Source of the DNA: an uncultured Clostridia bacterium
GTDB lineage: Bacteria > Bacillota > Clostridia > Lachnospirales > CAG-274
Direction of reading: 5' to 3'
Assembly (NCBI GenBank): GCA_949948985.1
Contig: CATLIG010000004.1
Span: forward strand, 1-64,000
DNA: 64,000 nucleotides
Part shown: positions 34,841 to 43,384 of the stretch, one piece after another
Layout of the letters: every line of letters starts with the position of its first letter
Numbering within the stretch: position 1 is the stretch's first letter
Program-made: the position numbers and the translations under genes
The notes under the pieces: generated by a model
What the model saw: the letters and a program-made list of their open reading frames with translations, nothing else
Database searches by the model: none
Told to the model about the DNA's origin: nothing

Positions 34841-35701
34841 TTATACTACCTTAGCTTCTTCTTCATTAGTAGAATTTACAGCAACAGGTTTAGCTCCCTC
34901 TTTACTTATAGCCTTAGTAGGACATTTCTGAGTACAAAGACCACAGCTTACACATTTTTCATAATCAACTTTAGCAAGGAAATTTTCAATATGAACCGCA
35001 TCAAACTTACAATTCTTCTCACATAAAGTACATCCAATACAGCCTACAGAACAATTTGCACGGACATTTTTACCGTTATCTTTTGAATTACAGAAAACAT
35101 GTACCTTACTTTTATACGGAATAATTTCAATAAGCTGTTTAGGACAGGCAGCAACGCATTGACCGCACGCTGTACATTTTTCTTTATCAACAACAGCAAC
35201 GCCGTTTACAACGGATATAGCTCCGAAATTACAAGCTTTTACGCAATTTCCGTCACCAAGACATCCATAAGAACATCCTTTAGCTCCGCCTGCGAGTGCG
35301 CTTTCCATAGAACAATCAGACATTCCATAATAGTCATATTTAGAGCTGCTGACTTCACAATTACCATTACATTTTACAAACGCAACCATTTTTTCAGAAT
35401 CAGATGCCTCGACTCCCATAACTTTAGCGACTTTAGCCCCAACAGCCGCTCCTCCTACAGGGCAACCGTTAGTTTTTGCTTTTCCTGTAACGACCGCCTC
35501 TGCAAAAGCGTCACATCCTGCAAAACCACATCCGCCGCAGTTAGCTCCAGGAAGACATTCTCTTACAAGAGGGATACGCTCATCTTGCTCGACTTTAAAT
35601 TTAACACCGGCGAAACCAAGACCTACTCCAAAAAGAACACCAATCCCGCCTATACTTAAAACAGGGTAAAGAATACTTTCCAATACACTTAATTCATTCA
35701 T
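34841..35701 (-). CDS. rnfB: Rnf complex subunit RnfB (iron-sulfur)
   Basis: Takes electrons from ferredoxin into the Rnf ion pump. The 286 residues have an N-terminal membrane anchor (about 8-30) and the Fe4S domain LPGANCGGCGFAGCDAFAEAVV...CPVGG. Four ferredoxin-like Cys clusters follow: CSYGCLGDGNCVKAC, CTACGQCVAACP, CSVGCIGCTLCEKNC and CVSCGLCTQKCP. This multi-cluster form is the clostridial/acetogen type. GAGGAGGGG precedes ATG. Last gene of rnfCDGEAB, 16 bases after rnfA. Confidence 0.97.
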   Translation of the reverse strand: MNELSVLESILYPVLSIGGIGVLFGVGLGFAGVKFKVEQDERIPLVRECLPGANCGGCGFAGCDAFAEAVVTGKAKTNGCPVGGAAVGAKVAKVMGVEASDSEKMVAFVKCNGNCEVSSSKYDYYGMSDCSMESALAGGAKGCSYGCLGDGNCVKACNFGAISVVNGVAVVDKEKCTACGQCVAACPKQLIEIIPYKSKVHVFCNSKDNGKNVRANCSVGCIGCTLCEKNCKFDAVHIENFLAKVDYEKCVSCGLCTQKCPTKAISKEGAKPVAVNSTNEEEAKVV

Positions 35702-35717
35702 CTACTGTCCCCTCCTC

Positions 35718-36326
35718 TTATAAAAGGCCCGAAAAGCCTAAAAATGAAATTGACATAAGTCCTGCCGTAATCAAAGCAATAGGAAAGCCTTTTACTACAG
35801 GAAGAAGATTATTTCTTTCAAGTCTTTCTCTTATACCGGCAAAAAGAACAATAGCAAGTGTAAAACCTAGCGCGGCGCCAACGCCGTAAACAAGAGAATA
35901 AGCAAATTTCATTCCTATAGAAACTCCCTCAATTGCGGAGAGATCCTGCATACTTGAAACAGTAACGCCCAAAACAGCACAGTTTGTAGTAATAAGCGGC
36001 AAATAAACACCTAATGCCTGGTAAAGCGTAGGCGAAGATTTTTTAATAAACATTTCAATAAACTGAACAAGAGAAGCGATTATCAAAATAAAAGCAATAT
36101 TATATAAATATTCTATTTGAAGCGGTTCTAACACATAATTATAAACAAGACAAGTCGCCGCCGACGCTATAGTCATTACAAAAGTAACGGCAACACCCAT
36201 ACCAACAGCTGTTTCAACCTTTTTAGAAACACCGAGGAAAGGGCATATACCTAAAAATTTAGATAATACAAAGTTATTTACAAAAATCGCGCCTAAAAAC
36301 AGCGTAATAAGATTTATTTCTTCCAT
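35718..36326 (-). CDS. rnfA: Rnf complex subunit RnfA
   Basis: Membrane subunit, 202 residues, six helices. Starts MEEINLITLFLGAIFVNNFVLSKFLGICPFLGVSKKVE and contains YLPLITTNCAVLGVTV with the Cys that, with its counterpart in RnfE, can hold a membrane [2Fe-2S] cluster. Paralogue of RnfE; 14 bases separate the two genes. GGAGG before ATG. Confidence 0.97.
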   Translation of the reverse strand: MEEINLITLFLGAIFVNNFVLSKFLGICPFLGVSKKVETAVGMGVAVTFVMTIASAATCLVYNYVLEPLQIEYLYNIAFILIIASLVQFIEMFIKKSSPTLYQALGVYLPLITTNCAVLGVTVSSMQDLSAIEGVSIGMKFAYSLVYGVGAALGFTLAIVLFAGIRERLERNNLLPVVKGFPIALITAGLMSISFLGFSGLL

Positions 36327-36340
36327 GTCCTTAACCTCCT

Positions 36341-36931
36341 TTATTTGTTACCTTTTATTTTATTAATAAGCATCATAAGAAAAGCAAGAGTAAAAAACGC
36401 GCCCGGTGCGAGAATCATAATAATAGTATGAGGGAAAGCCTCAGGAAGAATAGTCTGCCCAAAAACAGAACCGCTTCCCAATAATTCTCTTACAACACCA
36501 ATTATGCCTAACGCTATAGTAAAGCCAAGACCCATACCTATACCGTCAAACATAGACGCTATTATGCCGTTTTTAGAAGCAAAAGCCTCCGCACGTGCAA
36601 GAATAATACAGTTTACAACAATAAGAGGTATAAACAGACCCAAAGACGCATTAAGGTCTGGCAAAAACGCCTGCAAAAGCATTTGAACAATAGTAACAAA
36701 ACTTGCAATAACAACAATATATGCCGGTATTCTTACCTGGTCTGGTACAAATTTTCTTATCAGTGAAATCGCCATATTTGAACACATAAGAACAACCAAT
36801 GTAGAAAGTCCCATGCCTATACCGTTTATTGCGCTTGTTGTAACAGCCAAAGTAGGACACATACCAATAACCTGAACAAAGGTAGGGTTATCGTCAAGTA
36901 TGCCATTTTTTAATATTTTTACCGGATTCAT
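36341..36931 (-). CDS. rnfE: Rnf complex subunit RnfE
   Basis: Membrane subunit, 196 residues, six helices, inverted-topology partner of RnfA. Motifs: NPTFVQVIGMCPTLAVTTSAINGIGMG, LGLFIPLIVVNCIILARAEAFASKN and FDGIGMGLGFTIAL. The Met codon overlaps the rnfG stop by one base (TAATG), so translation is coupled. Confidence 0.97.
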   Translation of the reverse strand: MNPVKILKNGILDDNPTFVQVIGMCPTLAVTTSAINGIGMGLSTLVVLMCSNMAISLIRKFVPDQVRIPAYIVVIASFVTIVQMLLQAFLPDLNASLGLFIPLIVVNCIILARAEAFASKNGIIASMFDGIGMGLGFTIALGIIGVVRELLGSGSVFGQTILPEAFPHTIIMILAPGAFFTLAFLMMLINKIKGNK

Positions 36932-37575
36932 TATTCAGCCCCTCCTTTGTTTTCAGAATCTGATACTGAAGATGCGCTTAAATTGACATCTGTTTTATCA
37001 CTTGAAAAATTATTTTTAATAACACTTTCATAGAAATCAGACGCTGTATTTACAGCTTGAGTTACAGCATTAGACGTTATAGTAGCTCCTGTAATTGCCT
37101 GAATTTGGTTTTCAGACACCGAATCCGTTTTAGTAACTTCAAGCTTTCCAGATTTGTCTGTAAACTGACCTATCCATTTAGGCTGATCCGCATTAGCTCC
37201 AAGACCCGGAGTTTCTCCATGAGATAATACATCTACTCCACTTATCACTCCATCTTTTGTAATACCAACCATAAGATTTAATCCTGTGCTGAAACCTTTT
37301 GTGGAAATATTAAAAGTATATCCTACTGTATTTCCACTGTCATCAAGACCTTCAGAATATTTTTTTATAATTCCATAATTTTTATCATCATTTGTTATCT
37401 CATCATTAAAACTTTTAGCGTCAGGCAATACTTCTTTCATAGAAGTTTCTGTAGCTTTTTTCTCAACTTCCGCAATAGTGTCCTTTGTAGCTATATTAAC
37501 AGCGCCCAAAAGACCCGCCGCGACAATAGTAATTATAAGAAGAACAATACCTGGTTTTATAATTTCTTTGCTCAT
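36931..37575 (-). CDS. rnfG: Rnf complex subunit RnfG (FMN-binding)
   Basis: 214 residues: one N-terminal membrane helix (GIVLLIITIVAAGLLGAVNIA) and an extracytoplasmic FMN_bind domain. GETPGLGANADQPKWIGQF is typical, and AITGATITSNAVT contains the Thr that carries covalent FMN. ApbE-type flavin transfer is needed, but no apbE lies in this window. The tail is Ser/Asp-rich. Ends one base into rnfE. Confidence 0.97.
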   Translation of the reverse strand: MSKEIIKPGIVLLIITIVAAGLLGAVNIATKDTIAEVEKKATETSMKEVLPDAKSFNDEITNDDKNYGIIKKYSEGLDDSGNTVGYTFNISTKGFSTGLNLMVGITKDGVISGVDVLSHGETPGLGANADQPKWIGQFTDKSGKLEVTKTDSVSENQIQAITGATITSNAVTQAVNTASDFYESVIKNNFSSDKTDVNLSASSVSDSENKGGAE

Positions 37576-37577
37576 TT

Positions 37578-38570
37578 CTACTTACCTCCTCCAAATATTC
37601 TTGGTTTGGTATATCTGTCAATCAAAGGCACAGCAAGATTCATAATAAGTATTGAATATGAAACGCCTTCGGGATACCCTCCATAAACACGAATAAGAGA
37701 GGTAAGAATACCACAGCCTATACCCATAATAATCTGACCTACGGGAGTAACAGGAGAAGAACTGTAATCCGTAGCCATAAAGAAAGCTCCGAGCATAAGA
37801 CCGCCTATAAATATTTCATAATATGGAACACGACCGAATGCCCAAGTTAAAATAAATACAGTAGCAATATATGTAACCGGAATTCTCCATGAAATAACCT
37901 TGCGTACCAAAAGATAAATTCCGCCAATAATAAGAGCAATAGCGCAAGTTTCACCGATACATCCGCCAACGTTACCGAAAATAGCGTTTAAAAAGTCACC
38001 CGATTGCGGAGAGAAAGAATTTCCTGCGGCCGATGCGCTTTTCACAACAGCAAGGGGAGTAGCGTAAGACGTTGTGTCAACAATAGGAGTACTTACACCA
38101 AATATACTGCTCATAAAAGAATTCATTCCCTCTGGCTGAGTAAAAGCAGTCATATCAGTAGGATAAGATGCGAGTAAGAAAGCTCTTGCCGCCAAAGCCG
38201 GATTAATAAAGTTCTGACCAATTCCCCCAAAAAGCTGTTTTGCGACAACAATAGCGAAAAATCCGCCTACTATCGGAAGCCACCAAGGAGAAGATGCCGG
38301 AAGATTCATAGCGAGCAAAAGTCCGGTTACAACCGCTGAAAGGTCACATACAGTAATTTTTTGTTTAGTAATTTTCTGAAACAAAGCTTCAAAACAAATA
38401 CAAGAAGCTATAGAAATAGCGATAATTAAAAGCGCTTTTAAACCAAATGCCCAAATTCCCATAAGCGCCGCAGGAGTCAAGGCTATAATAACATCTCTCA
38501 TAATCGTGCTTGTGGAATCTTTTGAGCGAATATGAGGAGTTGACGAAACTATAAATTTAGAATTATCCAT
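37578..38570 (-). CDS. rnfD: Rnf complex subunit RnfD
   Basis: Membrane subunit, 330 residues with about nine helices, related to NqrB. STPHIRSKDSTSTIMRDVIIAL at the start, LLLAMNLPASSPWWLPIVGGFFAIVVAKQLFGGIGQNFINPALAARAFL, and a covalent-flavin region TTSYATPLAVVKS (Thr of SxATPL). FMATDYSSSPVTPVGQIIMG follows. The stop is 2 bases before rnfG. Confidence 0.97.
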   Translation of the reverse strand: MDNSKFIVSSTPHIRSKDSTSTIMRDVIIALTPAALMGIWAFGLKALLIIAISIASCICFEALFQKITKQKITVCDLSAVVTGLLLAMNLPASSPWWLPIVGGFFAIVVAKQLFGGIGQNFINPALAARAFLLASYPTDMTAFTQPEGMNSFMSSIFGVSTPIVDTTSYATPLAVVKSASAAGNSFSPQSGDFLNAIFGNVGGCIGETCAIALIIGGIYLLVRKVISWRIPVTYIATVFILTWAFGRVPYYEIFIGGLMLGAFFMATDYSSSPVTPVGQIIMGIGCGILTSLIRVYGGYPEGVSYSILIMNLAVPLIDRYTKPRIFGGGK

Positions 38571-38585
38571 TATTCAATCCTCCGT

Positions 38586-39914
38586 TTACTTCTTTTTTTT
38601 CATAGCCATAACAGCTCTTTTGGTTACTCTTATAGATTGGGCAAGATGTCTTTTAGCGGGACAGACATAAGAACACGAACCGCATTCAATACAATCAAGA
38701 CCATGATTTTTATCAAACGCCTCATAATCGTTTGCGAGTACATCGCCATTAAGCTCAAGAGGCATAAGACCCATAGGACAAACACCAACACATTTCCCAC
38801 AGCGAATACAGTTACTTTCCTCCGGAAGTTCAGCCTCTTCTTTTGTAAGACATAAAATAGCCGAAGATGTCTTTATTAAAGGCACGTCAAGAGAATATAA
38901 AGCCACACCCATCATAGGTCCGCCTGAAATAACCTTTGCTGGTTCTTCTTTAAATCCGCCTGTCATTTCAATAAGTTCTCTGAAACTCATACCAAGACGA
39001 ACCTGATAATTTCCCGGATTTTTAACAGCTCCTCCTGTAAGGGTAATAATTCTTCTCATAAGAGGTCTATCTTTTACAACAGCTCTTTCAATAGCAAGAA
39101 TTGTATCTACATTGTCAACAATACATCCAACATCTGCGGGAAGCTTTCCTGACGGAACTTCTCTCTTTGTAACAGCGTAAATTAATTGTTTTTCAGAACC
39201 CTGGGGATACTTTTTCTGTAAAGTAACAACAGAGATATTTGATATGCCGTTAGCCGCACGTGTAAGAGCCTCAATGGCGTCAGGTTTATTGTTTTCAATA
39301 GCTATATACCCATGTGCGTTGGGATGTATTTTAAGTACTATTTCAAGTCCTTTAACAACTCTGTCAGTTTTTTCAAGAAGAACACGATGGTCGGTTGTAA
39401 GATAAGGCTCGCATTCAGCGGCATTTACAATTATCGAATCAATTTTCTTATCAGGCCCGGGATTTAATTTTATATGAGTCGGAAATCCTGCGCCTCCAAG
39501 ACCAACAATACCAGCGTTATGAACTTTTTCAATAATTTTTTCCTTTGAAAAATTCTTATAGTCAGTATCTTTTCCAAGAGAAGGATCTTCTTCATATTTT
39601 CCGTCATTAGTAATTATAATCGCGTTTGACATAGCACCGCCTGGTGTAAGCACCTGTTTTATTTCTTTGACCACACCAGAAACCGAGGAATGAATAGGTG
39701 CTGATACAAACGCTTGGCTTTCAGCAATTTTCTGACCAAGAAGAACTCTGTCGCCTTTTGAAACAATAGGTTCACATGGAGCACCTATATGCTGACTCAT
39801 AGGCACAACAATATCAGCGCCTTCTTTCGGCATTAAAATTTCAATAGGCTTTTTGTTTGTAAGCTCTTTTGAATCAGGTGGATGAACGCCGCGTTTAAAA
39901 GTTAATGCTTTCAT
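38586..39914 (-). CDS. rnfC: Rnf complex subunit RnfC (iron-sulfur)
   Basis: Soluble NAD-reducing subunit, 442 residues. N-terminal barrel (FKRGVHPPDSKELT), NADH/FMN-binding core (VGLGGAGFPTHIKL, IIVNAAECEPYLTTDHRVLLE, SGGPMMGVAL), and two [4Fe-4S] clusters CIRCGKCVGVCPMGL and CIECGSCSYVCPAKR near the C-terminus. First gene of rnfCDGEAB, the usual clostridial order; GGAGG precedes ATG. The complex couples ferredoxin oxidation to NAD+ reduction and Na+/H+ export. Confidence 0.97.
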   Translation of the reverse strand: MKALTFKRGVHPPDSKELTNKKPIEILMPKEGADIVVPMSQHIGAPCEPIVSKGDRVLLGQKIAESQAFVSAPIHSSVSGVVKEIKQVLTPGGAMSNAIIITNDGKYEEDPSLGKDTDYKNFSKEKIIEKVHNAGIVGLGGAGFPTHIKLNPGPDKKIDSIIVNAAECEPYLTTDHRVLLEKTDRVVKGLEIVLKIHPNAHGYIAIENNKPDAIEALTRAANGISNISVVTLQKKYPQGSEKQLIYAVTKREVPSGKLPADVGCIVDNVDTILAIERAVVKDRPLMRRIITLTGGAVKNPGNYQVRLGMSFRELIEMTGGFKEEPAKVISGGPMMGVALYSLDVPLIKTSSAILCLTKEEAELPEESNCIRCGKCVGVCPMGLMPLELNGDVLANDYEAFDKNHGLDCIECGSCSYVCPAKRHLAQSIRVTKRAVMAMKKKK

Positions 39915-39949
39915 TTTTTCTACCTCCTTAAAAACACTTTCATATATAT

Positions 39950-39978
39950 ATAATAATATATATTAAAAAAAAGTACAA
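39950..39978 (-). promoter_or_regulatory. Candidate promoter of the rnf operon
   Basis: TTGTAC, 17-base spacer (T8 then AATATATAT), TATTAT on the minus strand; about 30 bases of leader before rnfC. The AT-rich context makes this less certain. Confidence 0.5.
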
Positions 39979-40337
39979 GATTTGATAAAAATTAAACAAA
40001 TAAATAAAAACTTAATATTTAGATTAAAACAATAAAGTTATTTATGATATCTTTTATGTAAAATATAAATATATTCATTAAAATTCATTAAAATTCTCAA
40101 ATTTATTATACTTATTTATCGTAATATATTTTTTAATAAAACATTATTTCATATAAGATCACAGGTTGTGACAAAAAACAAAATAATACAAACTTTTTTA
40201 CATTTTGTTTAAATTTTCATAAAATTTTATATTATTTTGTCTAATTTATAACAATCTCATAATTTATTATAAATTTTCTGTATTTTATAGTATATCTATG
40301 ATTAATATCAAAAAAATAGTTTTATTTTTATTGCGTC

Positions 40338-40661
40338 AGACCTGTTTAATAACCTCTGCAATGATGCTTGACAGAGCTTTTTCCGCCATACTTTATTTAA
40401 TTTTTTTGAAATACTTTTCAAGTATTAACTCAAAAATTAAGTTTCGTCTGACGAAAAAATCTCTTGTCAATCATCATCACTTAGGTTGTTATAGTCAATC
40501 AACTTGAAAAGGAGAAAAATGAAACGAGATAAAAATTATTTTTGCAAGGCGGCGGAGGGAGAGCATAGCCGACTTCATATGCCGACCGACGGCAACACGG
40601 CAAAAAGGATTTTTATCTGCCGAACTTACTTATTTTTAAGTTGATTGACTATAAACAGGTC
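40338..40661. repeat. Family B repeat interrupted by a family A repeat
   Basis: Family B ends AGACCTGTTTAATAACCT and (after the insert) AAACAGGTC are recovered when 40490-40651 is removed, leaving GGTTGT-TA-AACAGGTC. So family A jumped into an existing family B copy at a TA. Confidence 0.85.
40490..40653. repeat. Family A repeat inserted in family B
   Basis: Full 164-bp copy with consensus ends, TA on each side. Interior GCGGCGGAGGGAGAGCATAGCCGAC is close to consensus. Confidence 0.9.
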
Positions 40662-40704
40662 ATTTTGTATATTTAATAAATCGTTTAATTTTTAAGCAGA
40701 CTCT

Positions 40705-40743
40705 AAAAAACAGGACTGCCTTTTTATGACAGTCCTGTTTTTT
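40705..40743 (-). terminator. Terminator of rny
   Basis: AAAAACAGGACTG/CAGTCCTGTTTTT stem, overlapping the rny stop codon region, T-run on the minus strand. Confidence 0.88.
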
Positions 40744-42262
40744 ATTTAGCATAGTCTACTGCTCTGATTTCTCTGATAAGGTTAACCTTAATCTGACCTG
40801 GATATTCAAGTTCAGATTCAATTTTATTGGCAATATCTCTGGCAAGTAAAGTCATTTCCGAATCATCAACCTCGTCAGGTATTATAATAATTCGCAATTC
40901 TCGACCGGCTTGAATTGCGAAAGATTTTTCAACTCCGTTAAATGTATCCGCAATATTTTCCAAATTCTGAAGACGTTTGATATAAGATTCTAATGTTTCA
41001 CGTCTAGCGCCTGGTCTTGCGGCGGATATAGCGTCAGCCGCCTGAACTAAAACGGCAATAATATTAGTTGGCTCAACATCACCGTGGTGAGCCTCTACAG
41101 CATTAATAATAATATCATTTTCACGGTATTTTCTGCATAAGGCGGCTCCAAGACTAACGTGCGAACCCTCAACATCGTGATTTACAGATTTGCCTATATC
41201 GTGCAATAATCCCGCACGTTTTGCGAGCGTAACATCAACACCCAGTTCTCCCGCCATAATTCCACATAAATGTGATACTTCAACAGAATGTTTCAAAATA
41301 TTCTGACCATAGCTTGTTCTAAATTTCATTTTACCAAGCAAACGTATCAACTCAGGGTGTAATCCATGAACACCTGTTTCAAAAGAAGCAGCCTCTCCTT
41401 CTTCTTTTATCATAACCTCAACTTCTTTTTTAGCCTTTTCAACCATTTCCTCAATTCTTGCAGGATGAATACGACCGTCAATAATAAGTTTTTCAAGAGC
41501 AATTCTTGCGATTTCACGTTTCATAGGGTCAAAACATGATAAAATAACCGCTTCCGGAGTATCATCAATAATAAGCTCAATTCCAGTAAGAGATTCAAGA
41601 GTTCTTATATTTCTTCCTTCTCGTCCAATAATTCTGCCTTTCATTTCATCATTAGGAAGCGGAACAACCGAAACCGTTGTTTCCGTAACATGGTCAACAG
41701 CACACCTTTGAATTGCTGATGCGATTATATCCTTAGCTTTTTTATCAGCCTCTTGTTTAGCTTTATCTTTAATTTCCCTGACCATAACAGCTGCTTCATG
41801 TTTAACTTCCGATTCAACTGTTGATAATAAATATTGTTTTGCCTGTTCAGAAGTAAATCCTGATATTCGTTCAAGCTCAATAGTTTGTTTTTCTTTGAGT
41901 TTATTTACCTCAGTTTTAGCAATTTCAATTTCTTCAACTTTAATTTGATATTGTTCTTCTTTTTTCTCGAGAGAATTACTTTTTTTATCCAGTGACTCTT
42001 CCTTTTGGAGCAATCTTTTTTCAAATCTTTGAAGTTCTGATTTTCGTTCTTTATATTCTTTTTCGGCTTCATTTTTTACTCTTATATTTTCTTCTTTGGC
42101 TTCAAGCAGTATTTCTTTTTTCTTTGCCTCTGCCTCGGTTTTCGCTTTAGCTACAATATTATCAGCCTCTTTTTCAGCTGAACCTATTTTTGCCTCTGCA
42201 ATCTTTTTTCGTACAAAAAAACCAGCCGCCGCGCCAATAAATATAGATAAAATTGAAAACAA
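40742..42262 (-). CDS. rny: Ribonuclease Y
   Basis: Membrane-anchored endoribonuclease that starts mRNA decay. From TTG 42262: 506 residues with N-terminal membrane helix ([20 protein letters not shown]), a long coiled coil (about 20-190), a KH domain ([30 protein letters not shown]) and an HD domain ([23 protein letters not shown]). An in-frame CTG at 42292 lies 9 bases after GGAGG and would add ten residues that complete the membrane helix, so the true start may be CTG. Secure as RNase Y. Confidence 0.96.
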   Translation of the reverse strand: MFSILSIFIGAAAGFFVRKKIAEAKIGSAEKEADNIVAKAKTEAEAKKKEILLEAKEENIRVKNEAEKEYKERKSELQRFEKRLLQKEESLDKKSNSLEKKEEQYQIKVEEIEIAKTEVNKLKEKQTIELERISGFTSEQAKQYLLSTVESEVKHEAAVMVREIKDKAKQEADKKAKDIIASAIQRCAVDHVTETTVSVVPLPNDEMKGRIIGREGRNIRTLESLTGIELIIDDTPEAVILSCFDPMKREIARIALEKLIIDGRIHPARIEEMVEKAKKEVEVMIKEEGEAASFETGVHGLHPELIRLLGKMKFRTSYGQNILKHSVEVSHLCGIMAGELGVDVTLAKRAGLLHDIGKSVNHDVEGSHVSLGAALCRKYRENDIIINAVEAHHGDVEPTNIIAVLVQAADAISAARPGARRETLESYIKRLQNLENIADTFNGVEKSFAIQAGRELRIIIIPDEVDDSEMTLLARDIANKIESELEYPGQIKVNLIREIRAVDYAK

Positions 42263-42292
42263 AGCCGTAACAATTATCTCTGTTGTTTCCAG

Positions 42293-43140
42293 AACAGAAC
42301 ACCTCCTTTATTAAATTTTCAAAGTTCGGTAATATAAATCTAAAATATAAAATTTACACTAAAATAATCTATAGTAAAATAATAAATTAATAACATATTA
42401 AATAAAAACTATAAAATAAATTTTATATTTCGCTGTCATTAATTTTTCGGATTACTATAAATACCTAGAGGAAACAGACATAAATATACGTCAGCTTATA
42501 ATCAGTTATACTGTTCATTGAAATTTTCCGCTGATTTGTTGTTATTATATAAAAATCAAAGTAGTAACAATCTATAAGTATTAAAATTATCAACAGATAT
42601 TGTTGTTTTCTATCATTAATTTTATAAATTACTATTAATCAGCATAGCTTTTTCATATATGTCACTTTAAAGAAATACTGATTCAATATATAAAAAATAA
42701 TTTAACTCTTTGCTGCCTCATGCCAAAACCATTTTTTATTTTGAATTGATAAAAATTTCTTTAATTACTCCTGCTCTCATCAGAAAATTTATATTCATAC
42801 AGTTTCACTAAAAATAAACGTATAGGTACACTTCAGATAAAATCTAAATATATTTATAATTATATATTCAAAAATACTACCATTCTTATTTTATAACCAT
42901 TTAACAATAATGTCAAGAGATTGTATTTTTTAGTTTTAATATTTTTTTATAATATACACAATTATAAGAAATAATTTTAATTTAAAACTTTATTTTTATA
43001 AGCAGATTTTATATTTCAAAAATTTTTATTTTATTAGACCTGTTTAATAAAAGATTTTTTTAACATATTATAGAAATTCGCAAAATTTTCAGTGCTAAAG
43101 AATAAAAAAATTCCCTTATATATCAGTTTTGATTAAATAT
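42293..43140. other. Gene-free stretch upstream of rny
   Basis: About 850 bases, highly AT-rich. A family B half end (TTAGACCTGTTTAATAAAAG at 43037) and family D-like fragments (TATAGAAATTCGCAAAATTTTCAG at 43068) are present near the right. Two short stretches near 42440 and 42610 share TCATTAATTTT...ATTACTAT. No gene, RNA or promoter recognised. Confidence 0.5.
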
Positions 43141-43304
43141 TATAGTCAATCAACTTGAAAATGAGAAAAAGGAGGCGAGCTAAAAATTATGTTTGCAAGG
43201 AGGCTGAGGGAGAGCATATCCGACTGCCTATGCCGACCAACGGCAACACATCAAAAAGGATTTTTAGCCGCCGAACTTACTTATTTTTAAGTTGATTGAC
43301 TATA
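43141..43304. repeat. Family A MITE-like palindromic repeat
   Basis: Full 164-bp copy, consensus tips, apex AGCATATCCGACTGCCTATGCC. Lies 80 bases past the M16C protease gene. Confidence 0.9.
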
Positions 43305-43384
43305 TCTGTTCATTCTCCTATTGTTTTCACTATAAGTCTATAAGAACTTACTTATTGTATTATTTCGCCATAAAACTATAAAAA

